This document shows, one piece after another, positions 47,454 to 57,480 of a stretch of 64,000 nt of DNA (the first letter of the stretch is position 1; each line of letters opens with the position of its first letter). The notes under the pieces are model-generated. The model worked only from the letters and a program-made list of their open reading frames with translations. It was not told the origin of the DNA and searched no databases. Position numbers and translations under genes: made by a program. The stretch is from Prinsepia uniflora (Eukaryota > Streptophyta > Magnoliopsida > Rosales > Rosaceae). Location of the stretch: NCBI GenBank assembly GCA_032719365.1, contig CM064871.1, forward strand, positions 59,222,416 to 59,286,415. The letters are read 5' to 3'.

Positions 47454-47463
47454 CTTTATATTT
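47454..47463 (+). promoter_or_regulatory. Candidate TATA box of the chromovirus LTR
   Basis: CTTTATATTT follows a pyrimidine-rich stretch and is kept in the 3' LTR (about 54869). A second candidate, TATATATATAT at 48827, lies just before AATAAA. Confidence 0.45.
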
Positions 47464-48249
47464 CCTACCCGAAATGCACATTCTGTCCATTTTGAACAAA
47501 CACCCCAGCTCATCACCCATTCTCTGTGTCTGCATGTGGGGGACTCACTGGTGAGGTTGAGAGACGGCGGTGAACGGCGGCAGGAGGCGGCAAGGTAGGT
47601 GGTTCCTAACCCGAAACTGCTTAAAAACTCAGAAAATGGAAGCCTGTTTTCCAACGTGTTTTGTCGTGTTCTATTGATCCTTTTCGATTCTATGGACTGG
47701 TAGGAAACTTTAGGACGTGATTTCGTGGTCTGAGGTGACCTGAATGGTGGTAAAACAGCGACGGGAACACGGGTCTGTTCATCGAGGTAAGTCTTCAATT
47801 CAGCCCTTGTTTATTGATTTTAATTAGCTAGAACTGTTTCTGGGATTAAGATGAGTAGTTAGGAACAAACCTGAACAAAAATGATTGAGAAATGATGAAA
47901 TGGTGACCGGGTCATGATCGCGGGTCTGATCGACCCGAGTTGCAGAGATACGGGTCAACCCGTCTGAGGACAGAGGTGATGACGTGGCACCCTGTTAGAC
48001 TGTCAGGTGACGTGGACCAACCGTGAGCCGACACGTGTCACATGTCAGTGCACAGTCAGCACTGACATGTCAGTGACGTGGCCCAATCAGGGACTGCCAC
48101 GTGTCATTGACATGTCAATGACGTGGACCAGTGCCGTGCTGACACGTGGCACATGTCAGATCTGACACGTGGCACATGTCAGATCTGAAACGTGGCCTGA
48201 CAGATCAGTGAGGTTGACCAATCGGGTGTTGACATGTGGCACTGCCAGA

Positions 48250-48310
48250 GTCTGACATGTCAGACCTGACAGCTGTCAGATGACGTCAGCATGACGTCAT
48301 GCTGACGTCA
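48250..48310. promoter_or_regulatory. Three consecutive perfect palindromes in LTR
   Basis: GTCTGACATGTCAGAC (48250-48265), CTGACAGCTGTCAG (48266-48279) and a 30-bp palindrome (48281-48310) containing three TGACGTCA sites follow each other with a single base of spacing in total. The 3' LTR has the same set, its 30-bp palindrome at 55652-55681. TGACGTCA is a bZIP core; function is unknown. Confidence 0.8.
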
Positions 48311-49284
48311 GCAGGGACTGTTCCTGCGTTGACCGACGTATTGACCGGCGCGTGGGGGCGCGTGTGAACAGTGTTTTTGGTGGGACCACCACCATTCTTT
48401 AGGTTTCGACGATCCGGATCCAATGGCGGTGGTTTCGGGTCGATCGGAGATCATTAAGTTGGTCAAAATGAGGTTTATTGCCTTGGGAAGTGCGTTCGGA
48501 CAGCTTTTCCCGGCCGATTTCGGTCTAGGGTTTCATGGTTGAATTTTAGGGGTTTAAATTGACCTTTATGAATACTTTGGACTTGACAGGGATTATACAT
48601 TTGTACCAGGACGAGGGTACGTTCGGTTCCTAGCAGGATTGTACTGTGAGTGGGCCATTTTCTTAAACCATTGCATGCATAAATGTTTTCTGGTTTATTA
48701 TACTTATTCACATGCTAAAAACAATAATGGTTGATGATATGGAAAAATGGTTATGGCACGTTTCACGGTATTTGGGCTTGAGACTCGTCTGTTGAAACTT
48801 AATGATTGGTTCGGATTTTATCTATGTATATATATATGCTTTGCATGTGGGTATCAATAAAATGTATTTAGTACTGCACTGTATAGATCCTTCCATATGA
48901 TACTGTCTCCTCCGGATGAGGTACCCCGGAGAGGTCACGGACGTCTAGTAGGTCCAGCGTCTATGACGCTAAGCATCAGGGATGCTGTACCCGAACGGGG
49001 TTCGGGGATTGAACTCGGAATTGAGACCCGAGTGGCACGCGTAGCCTTGTGATTGTGACCTTATTGGACGTTAGGGACGTCAGACATCAGGGATGTCGGG
49101 ATTGAAGTGTATAGTGCAGCAACTAAAATTATACTTATGGATTTATTATATGCCTTATGGTTCATATTATATGATTGATGGTTTTAATTACGGATGCATG
49201 CATGTTTGGAAAACGGAGGGGTAAATTATACGTTTTACTTATCAAATGATTTTATAAACTTGAGTTTCGGTCCACTCACCCTTA

Positions 49285-49350
49285 ATGTTTTTGGTAACCC
49301 CTCCAGGTCGTGATACTGAGGTAGAGGAGGAACCTGAGGCTGAGGCATAG
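49285..49350 (+). other. Conserved short acidic frame near LTR end
   Basis: A 21-codon frame (MFLVTPPGRDTEVEEEPEAE plus A) ends at 49350. A splice-acceptor-like CCCCTCCAG falls inside it. Related frames end at 9613, 33913 and 56744 in other LTR copies. It may be the last exon of a spliced peptide or chance in a conserved RNA. Confidence 0.4.
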
Positions 49351-49607
49351 ATCTACTTCTGCGTACCTGAACCCCTGCTGGGTGGTGTACCCGCAGGTTT
49401 ACTATAGAGTCGTGCTGGCAACTTGTAATTTTGGATTTCATCCCTTGTCTGACATTCGTTTAATTCGGATTTGATGTATGACTTTAATTTGGTTATTTAT
49501 GCATTTGATGTTTTGAGGTTAAAATTGGTATGAATTATTGGGTGTCAGACGGGAGCAGGGCACGTCTCCTTGTGGTCCCTGTGGGATCGGGGCGGGTCCT
49601 GTCAGCT

Positions 49608-49619
49608 TGGTATCAGAGC
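49608..49619 (+). other. Primer-binding site (initiator tRNA-Met type)
   Basis: TGGTATCAGAGC starts three bases after the 5' LTR and matches the usual plant primer site complementary to the 3' end of initiator tRNA-Met. Confidence 0.93.
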
Positions 49620-49735
49620 ACTAGGTTGTGGTCAGTACTAGGTTATGGTCAGCATGCTAGACTAGCGATTAGTACCAGTTACTTTTTGACTTTTAAGAAT
49701 ATTGTTTTATGATCTATGCCTCTTGACAGTTGGTT

Positions 49736-50977
49736 ATGCCTCCTAGGAGAATTCCTCATACACGAACTGACGAGGATCTGGAAAGGGAAATGGAATGCGC
49801 GAGCATTGAAAGGGCTCAACGTTTGGGAGCCACTCCTTTCTGCGGGGGATCAAACCCCGAGGATGCTCATGATTGGATCACCAAGTGGGAGAGGATCTTC
49901 TCGGTGATGCACTGCCCTCCAGGCGAACGAGTGACCTTAGCGGCCTTCTTGCTGGAAGGAGGAGCCTACCAGTGGTGGCACGGACTCGAAATGTCTGGGT
50001 GGTCTGTCCATACCACTACTTGGGAAGCTTTCCGTTCCAGATTTCTGGACCAGTACTACCCGCGATCATTTCGCGCGGCACGGGAGGCTGAATTCCTGCG
50101 GCTGGAGCAGGGTGACATGTCCGTTGCGGACTACGAGCAAACTTTCGGAAAGCTATCCCGGTTCGCTGCATCATTCGTGAGCATGGAGGAGGACAAATGC
50201 CAAAGGTTTGAGCTTGGACTCCGAGGGGAAATCCGGGAAAGTGTGACTGTTGCTACTCATGCTTCTCTGAGAGATTTGGTCGACGCTGCGGTGCGTGTCG
50301 AGGCCACTCTGGCGGCACACCAGACACGACAGCCTTCGGGCGAGGGGCGACGTCAGGATCGCCCACATCGTGGGCCATCGGGCCAGAAGAACAACAAGGG
50401 AGGGGGCTACAGGGGAGCACCCTCATCCTTCAAGGGTCGTGGCTGGTCGGGTCGACGCGGAGGCTCTCAGGGCAGAGGATCTGGATACAACTCTGGGCAC
50501 CACTCATCTTGGAGCGGTGCTTCTGGTGGGCATTCGGACAGGCCGAGGCCAGTTACCTGTTTTGCTTGCGGAGAGGAGGGCCACTATGCCTGTGATTGCC
50601 CGCAGTTGTCCAAGAACAACGACGCTGGGGGCTCTAGTGTGGTGCAGAGCACGACTTCCCACACTAATGGAGGTCGCGGTCCGGGAGGTAACCGTGGTGC
50701 TGGACGTGGCGCGCGCGGGCGCGGACGGAACGGAGGGCCGAGGGCCCAAGTGTTTGCAATGACCCAACAGCAGGAGAGGACTGCCCCAGGCGTGGTCACA
50801 GGTACACTTCATATCTTAAACCTTCTTGTACGTGTATTGATGGATGCGGGGGCTACACACTCTTTTATTTCGAAAAGTTGTGCTGGTATGCTTGATTGTG
50901 TGGTATCAGCCTTAGATTGTGAAATGGGTGTTGGCACCCCGATGGGCATCGTGTACCTTGTGAATCAGGTGATTTGA
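49736..50977 (+). CDS. Chromovirus gag and start of protease
   Basis: Gag packages element RNA in cytoplasmic particles. The frame begins MPPRR at 49736, the usual start in this clade. The capsid-type region is about residues 40-170 (WITKWERIF, YQWWHGLEM, FRSRFLDQYYP). An arginine/glycine-rich linker follows, then a CCHC zinc knuckle CFACGEEGHYACDC at about residues 275-288. The protease active site reads MDAGATHSF (Asp at about residue 370), with Ala where most relatives have Ser or Thr. A stop at 50975-50977 ends the frame inside protease, so the downstream pol is not in continuous frame. Confidence 0.9.
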   Translation: MPPRRIPHTRTDEDLEREMECASIERAQRLGATPFCGGSNPEDAHDWITKWERIFSVMHCPPGERVTLAAFLLEGGAYQWWHGLEMSGWSVHTTTWEAFRSRFLDQYYPRSFRAAREAEFLRLEQGDMSVADYEQTFGKLSRFAASFVSMEEDKCQRFELGLRGEIRESVTVATHASLRDLVDAAVRVEATLAAHQTRQPSGEGRRQDRPHRGPSGQKNNKGGGYRGAPSSFKGRGWSGRRGGSQGRGSGYNSGHHSSWSGASGGHSDRPRPVTCFACGEEGHYACDCPQLSKNNDAGGSSVVQSTTSHTNGGRGPGGNRGAGRGARGRGRNGGPRAQVFAMTQQQERTAPGVVTGTLHILNLLVRVLMDAGATHSFISKSCAGMLDCVVSALDCEMGVGTPMGIVYLVNQVI

Positions 50978-51047
50978 AGGTGCCCGGTAAGAATTGAGGA
51001 TGTGGATTTACCAGCAGACTTAATTATTCTGGATATCCACGACTTCG

Positions 51048-54000
51048 ATATTAATCCTAGGGATGGATTGGTTGTCGGAGCATGGATCGCTCATCGACTG
51101 CTGTAGCAAGCAAGTGATTCTGCGGAGCCCGGGTTTGCCGGAGGTTATCTTCCAGGGGGAACGTGACGGTTCGCCTCCTGAAGTGATCTCTTCACTTACT
51201 ACTACCAAACTTCTACGGAAAGGATGCCAGTGTTACCTGGCGCATGTCGTGTCGGAACAGGTTGATACTCCGGGTATCGACGAGATATCGGTGGTGCGTG
51301 AGTTTCCGGACGTGTTCCCGGAAGACTTACCTGGATTACCGCCATCGCGGGAGATCGAGTTTACAATTGAACTACTCCCTGGTACCCGAACTATATCCCA
51401 GGCACCATACCGGATGGCGCCGGCCGAGTTACGAGAACTCAAGACTCAATTGCAGGAGTTGGTAGATTTGGGATATGTCCGACCGAGTACTTCACCGTGG
51501 GGAGCACCGGTGTTGTTCGTGAAGAAGAAGGAGGGAAGTTTCCGTTTATGTATTGACTATCGACAACTCAACAAGGTGACACTGAGGAACCAGTATCCCC
51601 TACCTAGGATCGATGACCTTTTTGACCAGTTGCGGGGAGCTCAGTGCTTCTCGAAAATTGATTTGTGGTCTGGGTATCACCAACTGAGGATTTCGGAGGA
51701 GAATATTCCGAAAACTGCTTTTCGAACCCGTTACGGACACTACGAGTTCCTTGTTATGCCATTTGGTTTGACGAATACTCCAGCAGCATTCATGGACCTG
51801 ATGAACCGGGTCTTCCGACCCTACCTGGATAAGTTCGTGATTGTGTTCATCGATGATATTTTGATGTACTCGAGGAGTGCCCGTGCACATGAGGAACATC
51901 TACGGTTGGTCTTGGAGAGACTGAGACAAGAACAATTGTACGCCAAACTGAGCAAGTGTCAGTTTTGGCTGAGCAGTATTGGTTTTCTGGGACACGTGAT
52001 ATCGACGGATGGGATTTGCATGGATCCCCAGAAAACAGAAGCGGTGACCAACTGGGCTAGACCGACAACAGTGACCGAGGAGCGGAGTTTCGTCGGATTG
52101 GCGGGTTACTACCGGAGATTCGTGGAAGGTTTCTCCAAAATTGCTGCACCATTGACTCGTTTGACTCGGAAGGGAGTGAAGTTTATCTGGGACGAGCAGT
52201 GCGATCGGAGTTTTCAAGAGTTGATAGATCGATTGACCACTGCACCTATCCTTGCATTGCCGGATGACAGTGGAGAGTTTGTGGTCTTCAGCGATGCATC
52301 GCTGCAAGGTCTGGGCTGCGTGTTGATGCAAACTGGAAAGGTTATCGCCTATGCATCCCGGCAGCTGAAGACTCATGAGTTGAACTACCCTACCCATGAT
52401 TTGGAGTTGGCAGCGGCGGTTCATGCTCTAAAGATCTGGAGACATTATCTATTCGGCGCAACGTGTCGGATATACACCGACCACCAGAGTCTTAAATACT
52501 TATTCACTCAGAAGAAGCTTAACATGAGACAACGGAGATGGTTGGAGCTGCTGAAGGACTATGACTGTACGATCGAGTACCATCCAGGTAAGGCCAATGT
52601 GGTGGCTGATGCACTCAGCAGGAAATCAGCGGGATCCGTTGCACACCTAGGGATGGTGTATCTTCCTTTGCTAGTGGAACTCCGGAAGGCGGGAGTTATT
52701 TTGGGTACGGATGAGCATGGAGCTTTGTTGGTCAGCTTCCATGTACGACCAGTACTGATTGATCGGATCATCGAAGCACAACTTCAGGATCCGATACTCT
52801 GTATTTACAGAATTGAGGTCGATGCGGATGGGAGACAGGATTTTACCATCCGGGATGATGGAGCACTGGTGAAGTTGGGCCGTTTGTGTGTACCTGCAGT
52901 GGCAGAGTTACGGGCCGAGATTCTTGAGGAGGCCCATAGTTCGGCCTATGCTATGCATCCAGGGGGTACAAAGATGTACCGTACCCTCCGGAACCATTAT
53001 TGGTGGCCAGGAATGAAGAAGGATATTGCTGAATTCGTGAGCAGATGCTTAACCTGTCCGCAGGTTAAGGCGGAACGGCAGAGACCGTATGGGGCTATGC
53101 AGCCACTTCCGATTCCCGAGTGGAAGTGGGATCACATCACCATGGACTTCGTCTTTAAGTTACCGAGGACTCAGAGTGGGGTGGACGGAGTATGGGTGAT
53201 CGTGGATCGGTTAACCAAATCAGCCCATTTTCTGCCAGTTCAGGAGACCTATAAACCTAATCGACTGGCTCAATTGTTCGTGAAAGAAATCATACGATTG
53301 CATGGTACGCCGGAATCGATCGTGTCCGATCGTGATCCGCGTTTCACTTCCAGGTTCTGGTAGAGTTTGCAAGCTACTCTGGGACCAACCCTACGTTTCA
53401 GTACTGCTTTCCATCCACAGACCGATGGACAGTCTGAAAGAACCATTCAGACCCTGGAGGACATGATGAGGTCATGCGTACTACAATTTCAGGACTCTTG
53501 GGATACTCATTTGTCATTGATGGAATTCGCTTACAACAACAGCTATCAGGCAAGCATCGGGATGGCACCTTATGAGGCACTGTATGGTCGACAGTGCAGG
53601 ACACCTATCTGCTGGACGGAGATAGGAGAGCGAGCGACTGTAGGGCCGGAATTGATGGACTTAACCATGGAGACTGTTCGTGTTATCAAGGAGAGATTGA
53701 AGGCGGCAAGGCGGCACAGGATCGCCAGAAGAGTTATGCCGATCGACGGATTCGAGACTTGGAATTTGAAGTGGGAGATTTTGTCTTCCTGAAGTTATCA
53801 CCGTGGAAGGGGATTATCCGATTCGGTCGACGGGGGAAACTGAGTCCGCGTTTTATCGGACCATATGAGATCGTGGAGAGAATTGGCAGAGTTGCTTACC
53901 GATTGGCACTACCTCCAGAACTATCTAGAGTTCACAATTTTTTCCACATATCGATGCTGCGGAAGTACGTACGTGATGCTTCTCATGTACTTGGGGAACA

Positions 54001-54190
54001 ACCTGTTGAACTACGGGAGGATTTGAGCTTTGAGGAACAACCAGTACAGATCTTGGATCGGAAGGACAAGGTACTACGTCGGAAGACGATCCCTCTCGTG
54101 AAGATTCTCTGGAGAAACCAGAATGTGGAAGAAGCCACATGGGAGCCTGAGGTTCAAATGCGAGAACAATTTCCTCATTTGTTTCTTTGA
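51048..54190 (+). pseudogene. Chromovirus pol (RT, RNase H, integrase, chromodomain), broken
   Basis: The first long frame is 51063-53363. RT has the catalytic FIDD (51846-51857), RNase H has FSDAS (Asp at 52293) and NVVADALSRK, and the integrase zinc region lies at about 52930-53070, followed by the core (first Asp at 53145, second in SDRDPRF near 53328). The frame continues at 53367-53792 (DGQSER, core Glu) and then in another frame to 54190, with VGDFVFLKLSPWKG and a chromodomain (ILWRNQNVEEATWEPE). Breaks: the stop at 50975, a frame change near 51048, a TAG at 53361-53363, and a tandem copy of 8 bp (AGGCGGCA at 53701-53708 and 53709-53716) that shifts the frame. The chromodomain normally guides insertion into heterochromatin. 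Confidence 0.92.
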
Positions 54191-54224
54191 AATTTCGGGA
54201 CGAAATTTCTTAAGGGGGGAAGGT
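54189..54224 (+). other. Stem-loop and polypurine tract before the 3' LTR
   Basis: GAAATTTCG, GGA, CGAAATTTC (54189-54209) is a perfect 9-bp inverted repeat that overlaps the pol stop codon. It is followed by the purine tract AGGGGGGAAGG (54213-54223), one base before TGTAAC. Similar arrangements occur at 59324 and 6392 on the minus strand. Confidence 0.85.
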
Positions 54225-56998
54225 TGTAACACCCCGGAAATTCAAGGATTTCAATATTGTAATTTAATGTGTGATTTGACGCTTTTACCCTTGTGATTGG
54301 TATGGCCAAATTGTTGACTTTTTGATTGATGAATTAAACGGACTTTGACCTATGAAAGTGACGTAGTTCGGGACGTCACGAGTTCATAGACAGGTGGCAC
54401 GTCCAATTCGGACGATCAAGGAGAAAGTTATGACTATCGGAAGTTCAGAGGTATTACCGTAATTTGGACATTTGGGGGTGGAAATGTTGACTTTTCGTTT
54501 GACAACTAATTCTCAGTTGACTCAAGGACCGTTAGGTAGATCTCGACGTCCTGAGGCCGTAGACAGGCGGCACGCCGAAATCGGACTCCGTACGAGGAAG
54601 TTATGGTCAGAAACGTGAAATCAGGAGGTTCGTGTCTCGGTTTTCGTGTCGAATATTTTATTCTGGAAATCTGATTGGAAGACACCTGGTTGAGTGACAA
54701 GTGTCACTCACCCATTGGCTAGATTGGATCAGATCCACTATGGGATTAAATAGCATTAAAATCCACTTTTGATCTCAGCCATTGATTTGAAGTATCCCAG
54801 ATCTAATCTGAACCATTGATCTCATCCTTGAGATCAAATCTGGACCGTCCGTTTCCTTTCCCTCCATTCTTTATATTTCCTACCCGAAATGCACATTCTG
54901 TCCATTTTGAACAAACACCCCAACTCATCACCCATTCTCTGTGTCTGCGTGTGGGGGGCTCACTGGTGAGGCTGAGAGACGGCGGTGAACGGCGGCAGGC
55001 GGCGGCAAGGTAGGTGGTTCCTAACCCGAAACTGCTTAAAAACTCAGAAAATGGAAGCTTGTTTTCCAACGTGTTTTGTCGTGTTCTATTGATCCTTTTC
55101 GATTCTATGGACTGGTAGGAAACTTTAGGACGTGATTTCGTGGTCTGAGGTGACCTGAACGGTGGTAAAACAGCGACGGGAACACGGGTCTGTTCATCGA
55201 GGTAAGTCTTCGATTCAGCCCTTGTTTATTGATTTTAATTAGCTAGAACTGTTTCTGGGATTAAGACGAGTAGTTAGGAACAAACCTGAACAAAAATGAT
55301 TGAGAAATGATGAAATGGTGACCAGGTCATGATCGCGGGTCTGATCGACCCGAGTTGCAGAGATACGGGTCAACCCGTCCGGGGACAGAGGTGATGACGT
55401 GGCACCCTGTCAGACTGTCAGGTGACGTGGACCAACCGTGAGCCAACACATGTCACATGTCAGTGCACAGTCAGCACTGACATGTTAGTGACGTGGCCCA
55501 ATCAGGGACTGCCACGTGTCACTGACATGTCAGTGACGTGGACCAGTGCCGTGCTGACACATGGCACATGTCAGATCAGTGAGGTTGACCAATCGGGTGT
55601 TGACACGTGGCACTATCAGAGTCTGACATGTCAGACCTGACAGCTGTCAGATGACGTCAGCATGACGTCATGCTGACGTCAGCAGTGACGTCAGCAATGA
55701 CGTCAGCAGGGACTGTTCCTGCGTTGACCGACGCATTGACCGGCACGTGGGTCGCGTGTGCACAGTGTTTTTGGTGGGACCACCACCATTCTTTAGGTTT
55801 CGACGATCCGGATCCAATGGCGGTGGTTTCGGGTCGATCGGAGATCATTAAGTTGGTCAAAATGAGGTTTATTGCCTTGGGAAGTGCGTTCGGACAGCTT
55901 TTCCCGGCCGGTTTCGGTCTAGGGTTTCATGGTTGAATTTTAGGGGTTTAAATTGACCTTTACGAATACTTTGGACTTGACAGGGATTATACGTTTGTAC
56001 CAGGATGAGGGTACGTTCGGTTCCTAGCAGGATTGTACTGTGAGTGGGCCATTTTCTTAAACCCTTGCGTGCATAAATGTTTTCTGGTTTATTATACTTA
56101 TTCACATGTTAAAAACAATAATGGTTGACGATATGGAAAAATGGTTATGGCACATTTCACGGTATTTGGACTTGAGACTCGTCTGTTGAAACTTAATGAT
56201 TGGTTCGGATTTTATCTATGTATATATATATGCTTTGCATGTGGATATCAATAAAATGTATTTAGTACTGCACTGTATAGATCCTTCCATATGATACTGT
56301 CTCCTCCGGATGAGGTACCCCGGAGAGGTCACGGACGTCTAGTACGTCCAGCGTCTATGACGCTAAGCATCAGGGATGCTGTACCCGAACGGGGTTCGGG
56401 GATTGAACTCGGAATAGAGACCCGAGTGGCACGCGTAGCCTTGTGATTGTGACCTTATTGGACGTCAGGGACGTCAGACATCAGGGATGTCGGGATTGGA
56501 GTGTATAGTGCAGCAACTAAAATTATACTTATGGATTTATTATATGCCTTATGGTTCATATTATATGATTGATGGTTTTAATTACGGATGCATGCATGTT
56601 TGGAAAACGGAGGGGTAAATTATACGTTTTACTTATCAAATGATTTTATAAACTTGAGTTTCGGTCCACTCACCCTTAATGTTTTTGGTAACCCCTCCAG
56701 GTCGTGATACTGAGGTAGAGGAGGAACCTGAGGCTGAGGCATAGATCTACTTCTGCGTACCTGAACCCCTGTTGGGTGGTGTACCCGCAGGTTTACTATA
56801 GAGCCGTGCTGGCAACTTGTAATTTTGGATTTCATCCCTTGTCTGACATTCGTTTAATTCGGATTTGATGTATGACTTTAATTTGGTTATTTATGCATTT
56901 GATGTTTTGAGGTTAAAATTGGTATGAATTATTGGGTGTCAGACGGGAGCAGGGCACGTCCCCTTGTGGTCCCTGTGGGATCGGGGCGGGTCCTGTCA
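54225..56998 (+). repeat. 3' LTR of the chromovirus (2774 bp)
   Basis: It starts TGTAACACCCCGG and ends GGGTCCTGTCA. It is near-identical to the 5' LTR but has two extra 12-bp TGACGTCAGCA units after 55681, lacks one CACGTGGCACATGTCAG block and retains the 50 bp that the 5' LTR has lost. Confidence 0.95.
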
Positions 56999-57232
56999 AT
57001 GACCCTCCTTAAGGGCGGAGGCTTTAAACTCTAGCAATCCTGATCGTGAGCCTCTTTACGGTCTTTCACGTAGAGCGGCCCTTCTCAGGGAATGCTCTGT
57101 GACTACTCCAGTGTCACTAACACCTAAAGAGAAAATCCACACATAGGATGGTATGTTTAAAAACTAAAATCCAACTAGTGGAAAACCATTGTAAAACCAT
57201 TTCATACCTCAAATCCAGTTTGAGCATTTCAA

Positions 57233-57480
57233 CAGGGTCTCAGCCTGAGGTATAATATCCAAATCCAATTAGGGACTCATCCCAATCTAAATCCAAATCG
57301 AAATCTAAATCCAAATCCAAATCGAAATCTCATTAGGGTCTCAAGCCCAAAATCATATTTCATAAACCACAAATGGGACTTATGCCCAATATCATAACCA
57401 ACTGGGCCTTAAGCCCGATACCACAAACCAACTGGGCCTCCAGTCCGATATTTTATAAATCAACGAGGTCTCAAGCTCCG
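57233..57480. repeat. Hairpin minisatellite in left LTR of the non-autonomous element
   Basis: Repeated motifs such as GGGCCTTAAGCCC, GGGTCTCAAGCCC, GGGACTCATCCC and GGTCTCAAGCTCC occur in about 30-bp units, with an AAATCC/AAATCG run at 57280-57330. Most cores can self-pair. The right LTR has a parallel array near 62810-63040. Confidence 0.75.

Larger units (their letters stand above)
46860..49604 (+). repeat. 5' LTR of the chromovirus (2745 bp)
   Basis: It starts TGTAACACCCCGG and ends GGGTCCTGTCA. Compared with the 3' LTR it lacks 50 bp after 47096, has extra CACGTGGCACATGTCAG repeat material near 48150-48210 and lacks two 12-bp TGACGTCAGCA units near 48312. It holds a TATA-like CTTTATATTT (47454) and, further in, TATATATATAT (48827) with AATAAA (48856-48861). 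Which of the two TATA elements drives transcription is not decidable here. Confidence 0.95.
46860..56998 (+). mobile_element. Full-length Ty3 chromovirus (Tekay/Del-like), TSD ATGAC
   Basis: The 10.1-kb element has LTRs 46860-49604 and 54225-56998, primer site 49608-49619, gag, pol with a C-terminal chromodomain, and a purine tract before the 3' LTR. ATGAC flanks it at 46855-46859 and 56999-57003. In the last 700 bp of the LTRs I count seven mismatches, so it is young, but pol is broken. The integrase-chromodomain order and the AATTTCGGGACGAAATTTC block before the purine tract fit the Tekay/Del clade. Confidence 0.95.
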
